This document shows positions 34,880-46,215 of a stretch of DNA of 64,000 nt, in pieces. Each line of letters begins with the position of its first letter. The stretch's first letter is position 1. A model generated the notes under the pieces. That model was not told where the DNA came from. It ran no database searches and saw nothing but the letters and a program-made list of their open reading frames with translations. The position numbers and the translations under genes are program-made. The stretch comes from Bidens hawaiensis (lineage: Eukaryota; Streptophyta; Magnoliopsida; Asterales; Asteraceae), in the NCBI GenBank assembly GCA_021521415.1, contig JAIQDT010002046.1, positions 216,501-280,500 on the forward strand, given 5' to 3'.

Positions 34880-36759
34880 GGTCTGAATAGTTCGTTCACT
34901 TTGCCCATCGTCTGAGGATGGTATGCTGTGCTCATATCAAGACGGGTGCCTAGTGCGCTCTGTAGCGACTTCCAAAAGTGCGAAGTGAAACGGGAATCTC
35001 GATCAGAAATGATTGAGACAGGCACTCCGTGTCTAGACACTACTTCCTTCATGTAGACGCGAGTCAATCTTTCCATTTTGTCCGATTCCTTAATCGCTAA
35101 GAAGTGTACAGACTTAGTCAATCTCTCAACGATCACCCAGATGGTATCGCATCCCGTCGGTGTTTTAGGTAATCCCGTGATAAAATCCATTGAAATGTGT
35201 TCCCATTTCCACATTGGAAGTTCCGGTTGCTGTAGCAGGCTAGATGGTTTCTGATATTCTATTTTGACTCTTGCGCAAGTCAAGCATTTGCTCACGTAGG
35301 TGGCAATGTCGGCTTTCATGTTTGGCCACCAGTAAAGTGCCTTTAAGTCATGGTACATTTTATCTGAGCCGGGGTGGATAGAATATCGGGACTTGTGAGC
35401 TTCGTCCATCACTAGAGTTCTCAACTCTCCGTATCGTGGAATCCAAATCCGATTCTCAAAATATCGGACCCCGTCCGATTTGGTTTCAAGTTGCCTGTTC
35501 ATGCCCCGCATGAGTTCTGATGGAAGATTATCATCTTTCAAAGCTTCGAGTTGCGCCTCGCGAATCTGATCGGGTAAGTTGGCATGAATCGTGAGTTGCA
35601 ATGCTCGCACTCGCCTGGGTTTATCGGTTTCTTTCTTGCTGAGAGCGTCAGCCACTACATTGGCTTTTCCAGGGTGGTACTTGATGGCACAATCATAATC
35701 CTTAAGCAGCTCGACCCAACGACGCTGTCGCATGTTCAGCTCCTTCTGATCGTAGATATGTTGGAGACTCTTGTGGTCGGTGTAAATGGTAAACTTGGTA
35801 CCGTACAAGTAATGCCTCCATATCTTAAGGGCAAACACCACAGCTCCAAGTTCCAAGTCATGGGTCGTGTAGTTCTTCTCGTGAATCCGTAGTTGTCGAG
35901 AGGCATAGGCTATAACCTTCTCGAGTTGCATCAACACGCAACCGAGGCCTTGTATCGATGCGTCACAATGTACCTCAAAATTCTCTGTTCCCTCGGGGAG
36001 GGCTACAATAGGGGCGCTACAGAGTTTGGTTTTCAACAGTTGAAAAGCGGATTCTTGCACGTCACCCCAATTGTACTTAGTTCCCTTGTGAGTCAAAGCA
36101 GTGAGGGGTTGAGCAATCTTTGAAAATCCCTCGATAAAACGCCGGTAGTAGCCGGCCAGTCCTAGGAATTGCCGCACCTCAGTCGGAGTCTTAGGTGCTT
36201 CCCAGTTTTTGATGGCTTCTACTTTGCCGGGATCGACATGAATACCATTCTTGTTGATCACATGTCCTAAAAAGTGAACCTCTCGAAGCCAAAATTCGCA
36301 TTTCGAGAGTTTAGCGTACAGTTGTTCCTTCTTCAACAATTCTAGGATCAACCTTAAGTGTTCTTCGTGGTCAGCCTCATCCTTGGAGTAAACGAGAATA
36401 TCATCAATGAACACAATCACAAATTTGTAGAGGTACGCCTTGCATACTCGATTCATGAGATCCATAAATACGGCTGGTGATTTGGTTAAGCCAAAAGGCA
36501 TAACCGAAAACTCGTAGTGACCATACCGAGTCCTGAATGCCGTCTTTGAAATATCTTCTTCGCGCACTCTTAGTTGGTGGTAACCAGATCTCAGATCGAT
36601 CTTCGTGTAATAACTCGATCCTTGAAGCTGGTCAAACAGATCATCAATTCGGGGTAAGGGATAACGGTTCTTAATCGTCACCTTGTTCAACTCCCGGTAG
36701 TCGATACACATGCGGAAAGTACCGTCCTTCTTTCGAACAAATAGGACAAGGCTCCCCAT
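34876..36759 (-). pseudogene. RT, RNase H and integrase core, element C
   Basis: 627 codons without a stop. [57 protein letters not shown] and the active site [14 protein letters not shown]. RNase [56 protein letters not shown]. Integrase: [69 protein letters not shown]. This would copy element RNA into DNA and integrate it. The frame breaks at both ends: about 36755 (upstream) and about 34890 (downstream, in the catalytic-Glu neighbourhood of integrase). The first Met at 36759 is just the first ATG after the upstream break. Only two or three lesions, so a fairly young copy. Confidence 0.92.
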
Positions 36760-37061
36760 GGTGATGAGCTAGGTCGGATAAAACCTTTATCCAACAAATC
36801 TTGCAACTGAGTGGATAACTCCTGAAGCTCCGCCGGTGCGAGCCGATACGGGGCTCGTGCTATGGGTGCTGCACCGGGGGTCAATTCGATTTGGAATTCG
36901 ACTTGTCGAATATGAGGGAGTCCAGGCAAATCATCCGGGAAAACTTCCGGAAAATCTCGCACAATCGGTATATCTTCGATTCTTTTCTCCTCCGTGGGTT
37001 TCTCGACAATGTGCGCTAAAACTTCTGGATGACCCTTTCGTAGGTACTTCTGCGCCTTCAT
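36687..37061 (-). pseudogene. RT N-terminal region, element C, 5'-truncated
   Basis: Minus-strand frame with EDIPIVRDFPEVFPDDLPGL, RQVEFQIELTPGAAPIARAP, YRLAPAELQELSTQLQDLLD and [11 protein letters not shown], the conserved start of gypsy RT. The frame shifts just after SPWGA (about 36755) and the RT continues in another frame. Upstream of MKAQKYLRKG (37061) similarity stops abruptly. Gag, protease and the 5' LTR are missing and unrelated LTR debris follows, so the element is truncated here. Confidence 0.88.
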
Positions 37062-37067
37062 GAGGAT

Positions 37068-37435
37068 TTATCTTAAGTGATAAGTGTATGATATGTGTAT
37101 GTGTTATGAATTATGTATTAATGATATATGAATGATATATGAAAGGTTAAGAGTGTGTATGAAAGTATGTAATTATATAACGAAAGGCATGTATGGTTGT
37201 ATGGTAAGATGGTAGCAGACCCTAATAATATATGTGAATGGAGGGTGGCAGACCCTAATAATATGTGTGAAGTTATAGGGCGAAAGACTCTTTAAAATGT
37301 ATAAGTACGTATGTATAGTAAGACAAGGAAGACATGATGTTTATCAGCATCCATATGCAGCCTCTAGTTGATCAACATCCATCGCGCGTCCAGTGAAGAT
37401 GAGGAAATCAACACAACGGAGCCCTAAATAAAAGA
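37068..37435 (+). mobile_element. Internal fragment of a family D-type LTR, plus orientation
   Basis: The phrases AGCAGACCCTAATAATAT (37212-37230) and GGCAGACCCTAATAATATGTG (37246 on) are reverse complements of the GATATTATTAGGGTCTG repeats in the LTRs at 45536-47899. ATAAGTGTATGATATG at 37080 matches the neighbourhood too. No ends are present. Confidence 0.55.
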
Positions 37436-37485
37436 AAGAAAGAAAATTACATCAATTTGGGGGCAAATGGTAGTATTCAAATTCA

Positions 37486-37486
37486 A

Positions 37487-37528
<42 letters not shown>
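37486..37528. repeat. (AAT)n microsatellite
   Basis: About 14 AAT units. Confidence 0.95.
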
Positions 37529-37530
<2 letters not shown>

Positions 37531-38425
37531 TGTGTTTAAAATTTTCTCCGTTCCCGTTCAAAAAGATATTTTTTTAGTCATTTTCGTCTTCATGGTAAAA
37601 CCATTTTCTTGTTATTACAGTCTATTTCACTAACCTCGTTAATTATTTTATTGTTAAGTTACGTAAAATTATCTTGTGGTCTGACCATATGTCATTAGAC
37701 CACCAGAATAGCAAAGTCGCCGTCGCCGGCCACACAACTACCTCCTCCATCATCTCTCTCTATTCCATGCAATCTACATCGCTACACCACATTTCTGAAA
37801 CATTTTTTGTTCTTAACTAGCGGATGTGTTCAAATCACATACTCTACGAGCAAACCAAGTCAAACTTGTACCACCGGCGAAAGGTAGTGGTGGCGGCGGT
37901 TCGTGTGTGTCTTGGACCCGAGGTCAAATATAAATATGTTTCATGTATTAGCCCTACAACCCATCTATGTTTATTACGATTGGAGATCGATAGTTTAGGG
38001 CTTTGTTAAGACAAAATAAATGAATCCAAAGACGATATGTGTTCGAATAGGACTTTCTCGGAGGAGCGGTGGTTGTGGAAGGTTCCGGTTGAATAGATGA
38101 TGGTTCTGGGCAGCATATAATTTCATGTTTTATTATATTATGTAGGAGGTTGGATCCGATACAAATAAAATTAACCTACTAAAAATACAAATAACTAGAG
38201 TCATTAAATTCATTTTGAACTAGAGTAATTATGTTATAAAAATAAAATAGTGTAATAATAATTACTTTAGTTCAAAAGTTATAAAATAATAATAATAATT
38301 ACTCTAATGTTAAAATAATTATTTTAGTTATTTATACACTTTTTACGATAAAAAGTATATTATATTTAATCAAAACCTGTGCACTATAATATGCTAACAT
38401 GGCGTGTTTATGCTTAAGTTAAGGA
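37529..38425. other. Unassigned stretch, possibly old genic DNA
   Basis: 37690-37920 is richer in G+C than its surroundings (CGCCGTCGCCGGCC, GGTGGCGGCGGTTCG) but I find no frame of useful length. A small hairpin GTGGTCT...AGACCAC spans 37676-37703. Nothing else recognised. Confidence 0.35.
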
Positions 38426-38439
38426 ATTATGGTCATTTC

Positions 38440-38685
38440 GTCTATGGGAGTGGCTTAAATGGCGTCTTATAATGCCTTTTTGTTTGCAAAAGGCATGAAC
38501 GTAGAGCATAAGTTGAAGACCAAGAGGTAGGTATGCAATTATTCAAATTAGTAATATAATAATTAAATTCATAACTAAATTAATTGTAGATATGGTGGCA
38601 AGGATTATGTGACAAGCGAGGACATGAGTCATCTTGCTCCGGGCACCTACTACTTGAGTGAAGTTGACTCGAAGTACCAGAGATG
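38440..38685 (+). pseudogene. Hydroxymethylglutaryl-CoA synthase fragment
   Basis: HMG-CoA synthase makes HMG-CoA from acetoacetyl-CoA and acetyl-CoA in the mevalonate pathway. Only the C-terminal region remains. YGSGL is encoded at 38443-38457, the conserved glycine motif of the family. After a deletion, GMNVEHKLKTKR runs to a splice donor at 38527 (GTAGGT), then an acceptor TTGTAG. A second exon from 38590 reads [20 protein letters not shown] and [11 protein letters not shown]. The family's usual C-terminus reads EHRYGAKDF...[19 protein letters not shown], and the intron falls at the same Arg-Tyr joint I recall for plant genes. The active-site regions are absent and the final exon is not found. 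Family call by eye; fairly sure. Confidence 0.7.
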
Positions 38686-39648
38686 CTCATTGCTAATGGT
38701 CATAAAAATTTGACTGAAGTTAAATGGTTATAAAATTTTGGAAATATTATATAAAAATAGAAAGGTTTTCAAAAAGGTTTACAATATTAATCTACAAACA
38801 TGATTTGACCTTCTTTCATCTAATCCAATGCTGCAAAGATTATAGCACTTGCAGCAACATTATTTGTCAGTCATTGGGTAAACGTTGTTTTTTTTTTTTT
38901 TTTTTGTTTCCTTTGGTTATATGTAGGGCATTTGAGGTTAACGGCTGGACATAAGTACTGCTTGCTTGGTCGGTTCTCTTTAGATTAGAAGTTGGGTCCT
39001 ATGGCTGCATGTTATTCACCCAATGATCAAGTGAGGCAAGGTTTATTTTTTAAAAATGTAATTAAAGAAAAGTACTATAAACTTTATTAACTAACACATA
39101 AATGATATAGTAAATAATAAGAGCTAAACATATTTCAGTAACTTTAAACTTTACTAAAGGGTTAGTAGGGTTCATTTGACCTATATGTTTGACTTATGCA
39201 GTTGTTGCAAACCGAATTATTCAGGTCGGTTATTAGACATCGGTTTTTCAATGTAGCTTGAACCTTTGAATTGGATGTGGGCTGGTTGGGTAATGGTTAA
39301 AAAGAGGTTTGGCTTAAAACAGGTTGTCAAACGGGGCGTAACAATTTACTAAATTTTGAGCACCTTTGTGAGCAGACATATGCGTTTGCTGTTATATGAA
39401 CTGTTTTGCAGCCTGCTGCTGCTTTCATAAAAAAAAAGTGATTTTGTAACGCTTAAAATTATGTAAACGTTGTATAGGGGACAATATAGCAGCGTGTATG
39501 CTGATATGCATCAACCTGACTACCAACAAAATCCAAACAGATGTAGAAAATACTATGTGTAAAATCCATATATCAATACTCAACATGAGTCCTTATAATT
39601 AGACGGCGAATGCTGCTAGTAGCATGATAACCAAAATCCAAGCATGTA
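38686..39648. other. No gene seen
   Basis: AT-rich. Contains a 20-T run at 38888-38906 that could be the tail of an old retrocopy on the minus strand, but no matching body was identified. The final HMG-CoA synthase exon was looked for here and not found. Confidence 0.4.
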
Positions 39649-40518
39649 CTACTCCTTGCCTTGTTGCGAGGCCAGCACTTGTTGGAATGTATCCAAGAAA
39701 CTTTGGCAGTCTGTGCAGCAAGAAATAACAAAACACTTGTTATATATAACTTGGACAAGAATAATAAAGAAAATGCAGCAATGTTGTATAGAAGAGGTTG
39801 TCAATGTAACAAGTACTTTGACCAAGACCTCTTGAGTTTTGGGGATTTGATTATTAAGTAATTAGAAAAATGAAGCAACAAAGTGATTACGAAAATAAAA
39901 AGTGTCCTCAAACTCTTGATCTTACAATACAACAACTAGGCTAAGGCTAGCTAGTAATATAAATATGAGAGAGTATTATTGTTTTGTTAAAGTGATAACT
40001 GACTACTTACTTGGTGGCTGATAATATATTTAAGCATTGGAGTTACCGTCAGTAGTAGGAAAACTGATGCAGAAAACTTGACATTTCAATTCCAACATCA
40101 GCAAAATCAGTAGCAGACCACATACAAGCCTTGCCTTTATCAGCACCAGCTAGTTTTTGAATACACATAGGGGGAGTAACTATAAACAATTCATAGCATC
40201 AGGTACAATACATACATAAATAAACGGAATTATTCTATTCTTCTAAAGAAAGTATAATAATAATAATAATACTGAAATGATTGGAACCCGCATAACGAGA
40301 CGAACTTTGTGGGTTACTCTGTGCTTGAGTATTTTAACGAAACCTACGGCTCGCACGTTCCAGATGTTATCATCCACATTGAACTGATACAGTTTGGCGT
40401 CCCTGATGAAATTCAAATCAGAACCGTAAACAACAACAAAACTATTACTAACAAGCAAACTTTACCGATCCAGTATCGGGACCTCGTCTTCCTCCCCAGT
40501 CACGTGATCGATAGACAT
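39649..40518 (-). pseudogene. Ran-binding protein 1 (RanBP1) pseudogene, intron-containing
   Basis: RanBP1 binds Ran-GTP in the cytoplasm and helps RanGAP release cargo after nuclear export. Four exons can be read on the minus strand. Exon 1 (40518-40466) is MSIDHVTGEEDEVPILDR. Exon 2 (40402-40288) is DAKLYQFNVDDNIWNVRAVG then FVKILKHRVTHKVRLVMR. Exon 3 (40179-40047) is TPPMCIQKLAGADKGKACMW, SATDFAD, then after a one-base shift FCISFPTTD. Exon 4 (39710-39649) is DCQSFLDTFQQVLASQQGKE with a TAG stop. Introns have GT/AG edges. The segment normally following VRLVMR (with KTLKICANH, a core part of the Ran-binding domain) is missing. The frameshift in exon 3 and the missing segment argue for a dead copy, not a processed one since introns remain. 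Confidence 0.75.
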
Positions 40519-40659
40519 GGCTGCCTATTGAGATGAATTGAATAATAAGAAAACCAAAGAAACAAAGGATCATGAAGCTGTGTTTCTTTTAATGGATTGG
40601 TTGGTACTTTACGGGCTACTCCCGTTTGGGCTTAACTCAATTCGAGATATATAATATAT

Positions 40660-40790
40660 ACTTACTGGTAGCTGAAGTATCCGCGCGTTGCAGCGGTTTT
40701 ACATAAATTATCCCTTTGTATTGATTTGTAGTGTTTGGTGTAGTGTGTAACGGCTAAGCCCGTGCGTTGCGGTGGGATGCAATGGAGATT
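40660..40790. other. Two GCGCGTTGC-type motifs, Helitron-end-like
   Basis: GTATCCGCGCGTTGCAGCGG (40678-40697) and AAGCCCGTGCGTTGCGGTGG (40756-40775) resemble the CCCG(C/T)GCGTTGC.(C/G)GGG text found near the ends of some plant Helitrons. No terminal TC / CTRR pair with a hairpin could be fixed, so this is only suggestive. Confidence 0.3.
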
Positions 40791-41435
40791 TGGTCAGTAC
40801 AGGTTCAATTCGTTATGGTATCACATTCGCTATAACAAAATTATAATCGGTGTAGTTTATCATACAATTTTTTAAGAAATTTATGCAAGAATATCCTCAA
40901 AAATAAACTAAACTAAAATACAAAAATAGTAACGACAAATGGTCTAACACATCCTAATAATAAATTCATCAAATTACAAATCTCTACCCGTAATCGTGGC
41001 ACTCATCACCAGGGGCGTCTCATGGGTAAGCTAAATAAGGCTAACGTTTTAGGTCTCCAGTTTTACAGGACCTCCATCTAAAATAAAAGTTTGTATTATG
41101 GATTTTTAAAAATAGTTTTTCTTTTAGAATTAGTAACTAACTCAGTGATGAACCACAAGCTAAGATTGAATACATCATATATTATCACTACATATAATCC
41201 AAGTTCTATAATTATGAGTTACCCTCTTTAGCTATACGCATAAAAAACTGAAAGAAAGACTTCAACATTTTAGTTAGTTTTAAGCCCCCCGAACACGTTG
41301 AGCCAATCTGCTTTATCACCATAAATTCCCTTATACATAAACCAGCATTGTAACGGGGTAGAGTGTCGGCAACGGAACCCGTATAGTAAATCTCAACCCA
41401 TAATTATGTGACTTTTTAACCATGTGGTCTTCTTC

Positions 41436-41496
<61 letters not shown>

Positions 41497-42940
41497 CAGA
41501 GTGTTGTTTCTTTAACTCATGTGACTTTTTTAGTATCGTTTTTTTATTTAAGATATAAAGTTTTGGTTATTTTATTAAATCTTTTAATGTAGATGAATTG
41601 GATTTCTTCATATATACTATTATCTTTTGGTTGATAATATTTTATAAAATATGTCCAATACTACTTAGAATTTTCTCTTACGTTAATATAAAAGGAACTT
41701 TGTGATTCATTGATTGAATTAGATTTCAATCAAAATCTTCTACCTTGTTTAAAATTGATATAAATGAACGTTATAGTCACACAAGTTACTTCTTCACTAG
41801 AGTTAGGTTGTTAGTGGAAATGAAAATGAAACTTATAAGTGTTATCGATCATGTTGTCAGTATAGAAACAAGTCATAGTTTATATTATTATAATTCAATT
41901 TGCTTTAATATATAATGTATTACATAATATTTGTAAACAACTTGTTAATTTTTTATCTATATTTGACATAAACTTTGTCAATATAATTTTTTTTAATCTA
42001 ATCCAATACGAAACTATATGTAGCATAAATCGACATAACTGTTATAAAATCAACCAAGTTTTAAGTGGTACCTTTATATCCATCAAAACGGTGTATAATT
42101 GTTCTTTGTTAACCAAGCCTCTAGCCATGAAAACACATAAATACAAGATAAATGTCAAAATGATACAAGTCTCTACTTTGCAACACTGTCAATTATACTA
42201 AACGAAAACGACACCTACTTTTAAATAGACACATTAATGTAGTTCCAAATATCTTGGATCGCGGGAATTGCAACAATTTTCTCGGCAACTTCCATGTCTT
42301 AGGGAAGAACATATCCAAACACAGTGCATAAATAAAGCCCGTTAAAGAACGAAACAGCCAAATGTGTTGACATTTTTTTATCAAAATAAAGTCTGCAAAA
42401 GAACGAAACAACCAAATTTGTTGACTTTTTATCAAACATATATAAGTAATATGTAATTGTGAAAGAGGGTTAAAGAAGTTACGGATTTTAAGTGGTTTTC
42501 TTTTGAATTTCAAGATTGATTGTGGCCTTCGGCGCGATAAAGTTGGCAATCCGCGCAATGACACATGGTCAACAATTCAAGAATGTACATGATTGACCAT
42601 TGTGCACATTCGGGGTGAAGTTACACGAAACCATGCGATTTTATAATTATGTGAACCAAAAAAACGAAAATATACATCACTTTTAAAAGTATCCAATTTT
42701 TATTATTAAGAGATACATGTTGACTATTGAATACCAATATTTGAAGTTTTGAACTTATAAACCGACAAGCTTCTCACAACTTTTTTATAAAACGACTAAA
42801 TTATATTTTGTTCATTAGAAGCCTCACCAGCAGAGTTAAATTCAAACCAAAATAATAAGCGAAAGTTTGGGCTAAAACCGAGATAACAATCTCATTTGGC
42901 TAAGTTTGGGCTCAAATCGAAATAATAAGCAAAATATTTG
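40791..42940. other. Gene-free stretch with (ATT)n and a small duplicated unit
   Basis: (ATT)n of about 20 units at 41437-41496. At 42330-42440 the phrase AAAGAACGAAACAACCAAATTTGTTGAC occurs twice in tandem, producing a spurious minus-strand frame at 42193-42564. No recognised protein or RNA. Confidence 0.45.
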
Positions 42941-42949
42941 TTTTGACTT

Positions 42950-43565
42950 TTAAAAACCAAGCCGGTTTGGTTTTGGTTTTTGGTTTTGGTACGGTTTCAT
43001 TTTTTGGTTTGGTTTGGTTTCAATTTACTAGTTATTGGTTACGGTTTGGTTTTAGTTTTCCAGTTTTTGCTTTCAATTTGGTTTTAGTTTTTAATTTCAT
43101 TTCAGCTTTTTCTTTGGGTTTTTTTTCCAGTTTCAGTTCAGTTTATATAGACGAAGAGATGAAACATGGCTCGTCATGATAATTTAGTACCGAATGCCCA
43201 TAACAATCAGGTTTGACTTTCTAAAGTCAACTATAATATCACCATAATATCATTTACATATAATCTGGTTTGGCAAAGTTCGGGATGAAACCGAAATAAT
43301 AATCGAAATATATGTTTGAATTTTTTAAAATTGTTCGTTTGGTTTCGTTTTGGTTTTGTTCGGTTTCGTTTTCTTTTTGTTGTCTTGGCTTCGATTTGAC
43401 GGTTTGGGTTTAGTTTTTCCAGTTCTTGGTTTCGTTTTGGTTTAAATTTTTCGGTTTTTATTTCTTTTTTTGGTTTCATTTCGGTTAAAATTTTTTGGTT
43501 TTTTTTATTTCAGATTTTTTTGTTCCGTTATTTTCAGTTTTGGTTTCGGTTTGTATGCTTCAAAT
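42950..43565. repeat. G/T-rich degenerate GGTTT repeats, two blocks
   Basis: Plus strand dominated by GGTTT/GGTTTTGG/GGTTTCG words with few C: 42955-43145 and 43330-43560. Each block is preceded by a similar phrase AACCGAAATAATAA(G/T)C. It looks like a duplicated low-complexity unit of ~400 bp. Frames across it are artefacts. Confidence 0.7.
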
Positions 43566-43819
43566 GAGATTCATGTATTAACCCGTGTAGTTATTAGCTC
43601 ATAACTCAATATATTCTGTTGTCTTTAACTTTGACTAATATGATGTTCTAATAATTTGAATAAGCATTACAAGTGAATATGTAATCCGTAACCCAGATTT
43701 ACACGACAACTTATAATAAGAATAAGATTACACCATATGGGTTTCCCCACAGTTGACTAATAGGAACTCCAAAGTTGTTGACTTTTAAATCGGTCAACTT
43801 CTTAGGTCAAGGGTCATAC

Positions 43820-45273
43820 CTTAACCAAGTATGTTGGATTTGCATTTGAGCCTGCTTGAATTGCAGAAAGCATAACGAAGATTAATGTTGTAGAACAACA
43901 AAGATAATAGCTCCAGTTTCATCAGGAAATATAACAAAGTAAATAAAGAAAAAGATTAGTCAAATATAAAACAAAATATACACGATCACAAGTATAGGTG
44001 TGCTATATAATAATGATCAATCACCAAACAAACTGTTTGCATCTTTAGGTGGAATTGAAGAACCATAAACTATTATTTTGTATCTCTCCTAAACTGCCTA
44101 AAGCTGAAAAAAAAAACTCTTCAGTAAACACACAAAATAAAAAACCATTTATTACTTATCTAACTAAACTTTCACAATTAAATGTTTATTTTGTGCCTAA
44201 ATTAACTTGAAACTTAATATCAAAGAGTTAAATCAATCACGGGAAAAAAAGTATTATTCCAACTCACGTTAGCTTGCTAATTGGTTGAATCATTAGTCCT
44301 TAAACATTGTAACACCTCATGTAATTTTGACGACGGACTTCCACCCTAACACCTCTAAGAGCTCTTTTCACCTAAAAATTTCAATTACCACAAGTTAACT
44401 ATGAACTTGTTAGTGAACACCTTGATTCGTTCTTGGATTGTAAGTAGTCTAGTTAAACCTTTGTTAAAAAACTCTCCAATAAAATCAGAGACCAGCCTTT
44501 GTTCATAGAAAGCCCTAGCAGACATATCTAGAAAAAAATAATCGGTAGCAATTATATATAATTAATTAACACAAATACAAAGCACATCGGTAATAAACAT
44601 ACCTATATTTTATAATAAGCCCATATGCGTTGGTCTTAGACTTTGGTAAAACCTTTTCCAAAACTCAATGTGCCACTAAGCACACCATGGCCAAGATCTG
44701 TGTCGATTAGTGAACGCCCAACAATTTCATGACTGCAAATCACTAAAAAAAGTGAAATTAACTATAAATAGAATGATCGCCCAAAATTAAAAAAAGATAT
44801 AGTTAACAATAAAATTAAACAAAAAGACATCATACAATGATCATCCAATTTACTGAAAAAAACACGGAATTGAAACAAGACTCATGTTACCCAAATGAGG
44901 TTGATTACCTTAGACCCAAGAGCTTGTATAGTTTCTTGAGGACTGTCATGTTGTCTACCACTCAAAAACTGCCTCAGATAGCGTAGATTATTTTTAGCAG
45001 CAAACTTTATTGTAACCTTGAATTCATGGTCTTACCTGGAACACATAGCAACAATACATAAGACAATGGTTTTTAAAAAACAAGAACCAAACACAATTTG
45101 AAATAAAAGAGAATTAAGTATACCCATCATGCTAAGTGATATTAATAGTAAATTCATTTGACTCAATGGGCAGCGACCCAGCAGCAAATGCACTCTACTT
45201 TTCATCAAAAGCCAACCACAAATTCCTCATGGGTGAAGCCCGATACAGAGAGTTAAGATTTTTTTTGATTTCC
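43820..45273 (-). pseudogene. Argonaute pseudogene (AGO1/5/10 clade), intron-containing
   Basis: Argonautes bind small RNAs and silence matching RNA or DNA. Six exons read on the minus strand in correct order. 45273-45133 encodes LNSLYRASPMRNLWLAFDEK, a stop, then SAFAAGSLPIESNEFT (N domain). 45035-44909 encodes EFKVTIKFAAKNNLRYLRQF and LSGRQHDSPQETIQAL. 44732-44603 encodes EIVGRSLIDTDLGHGVLSGT with a later stop (linker before PAZ). 44527-44421 encodes DMSARAFYEQRLVSDFIGEF. 44371-44268 encodes VKRALRGVRVEVRRQNYMRC, then a stop. 43930-43820 encodes FPDETGAIIFVVLQ, INLRYA and, after a shift, LSAIQAGSNANPTYLVK (PAZ end). Splice sites are mostly GT/AG. MID and PIWI, including the slicer residues, are absent. 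At least four stops or shifts. Family call is firm; the clade is from residue style only. Confidence 0.85.
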
Positions 45274-45530
45274 CTGCATTTAGTCTTTCAGGTAACCATA
45301 GGGGATATTGCCACCTGAAAACAAAATTAAAATGACAAAACAAAGTCAATTATCATAAGCATAAGAAACAACTCCATTAAATTACCGAAATATTCTTAGC
45401 TATAAAGAATCTACATATTACCTGGTTTGAAGATCTTCTAGTTCATCTTCACCCACGCCCTATCACAACCTTCAGTTTACTCTATGAATAAACACCCGTT
45501 CACGGTCAAATATGTCAATCTCGGGATCCA
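45274..45530 (-). other. Flank of Argonaute pseudogene
   Basis: Should contain upstream Argonaute N-domain exons but none can be recognised. A frame reading VDPEIDIFDRERVFIHRVN continues across the solo LTR insertion site; not identified. Confidence 0.3.
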
Positions 45531-46025
45531 CAACTTGTAAGGCCCCGATGCCGGTGCCCTACAATGGACGTTGGATTTACTCATAAACACAGTTCTAAAT
45601 ATCATAGTTAATTAAAAGTTTTTGTGGAATAATAAACTTCAACCATATATTACCAAATCGTTCAAATCTTTCTAAATTAAACATCTTTTGTCTTTCAAAT
45701 TAAAACATAAACCATAATAACATCATAACATTTTCCTTAAGATGCCAGTGTCTTCAGTCCAATGCCATGTGTACATATCAAGCGAACTGCCTCAACCTAT
45801 TTACCTACGTGAATACTAAAAGTCAGCTACGCTGAATGAGTTCTAGTTAATCAGGCAGCATACACTACATTCACATGCTTACATAATTATGTATCCGAAG
45901 ATACATAACTTCATCTTTCCTTACATACTTACATACATACGTACTTTCATTCTTTCTTTTATACTTACATATAGCATACATTCATTCATACATATACGTT
46001 TTAAAGAGCATTTCACCCTATAACC

Positions 46026-46215
46026 TTCGCAGATATTATTAGGGTCTGTTCCCTACATTCGCATATATTTTTAGCGTCTGTTCCCTACATTCGCAAATAT
46101 TATTAGGGTTTGTTCCCTACATTCTCATATATTATTAGGGTATGTTCCCTATGTTCGCAGATATTATTAGGGTCTGTTCCCTATGTTCGCAAATATTATT
46201 AGGGCCTACTCCCTT
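46026..46215. repeat. About 32-bp tandem repeats in solo LTR
   Basis: Six units containing TTCGCA(G/A)ATATTATTAGGG followed by TCTGTTCCCTA. Equivalent in position to the 69-bp arrays of element D, but here each unit is a single half. Confidence 0.85.

Noticed and set aside
41010..41330. hAT-like transposon suggested by CAGGGGCGTCTCATGG
   Set aside because: No matching inverted end or 8-bp duplication could be found.
42193..42564. 123-codon minus frame
   Set aside because: Includes a tandem duplicated AAAGAACGAAAC unit; no recognisable motif.
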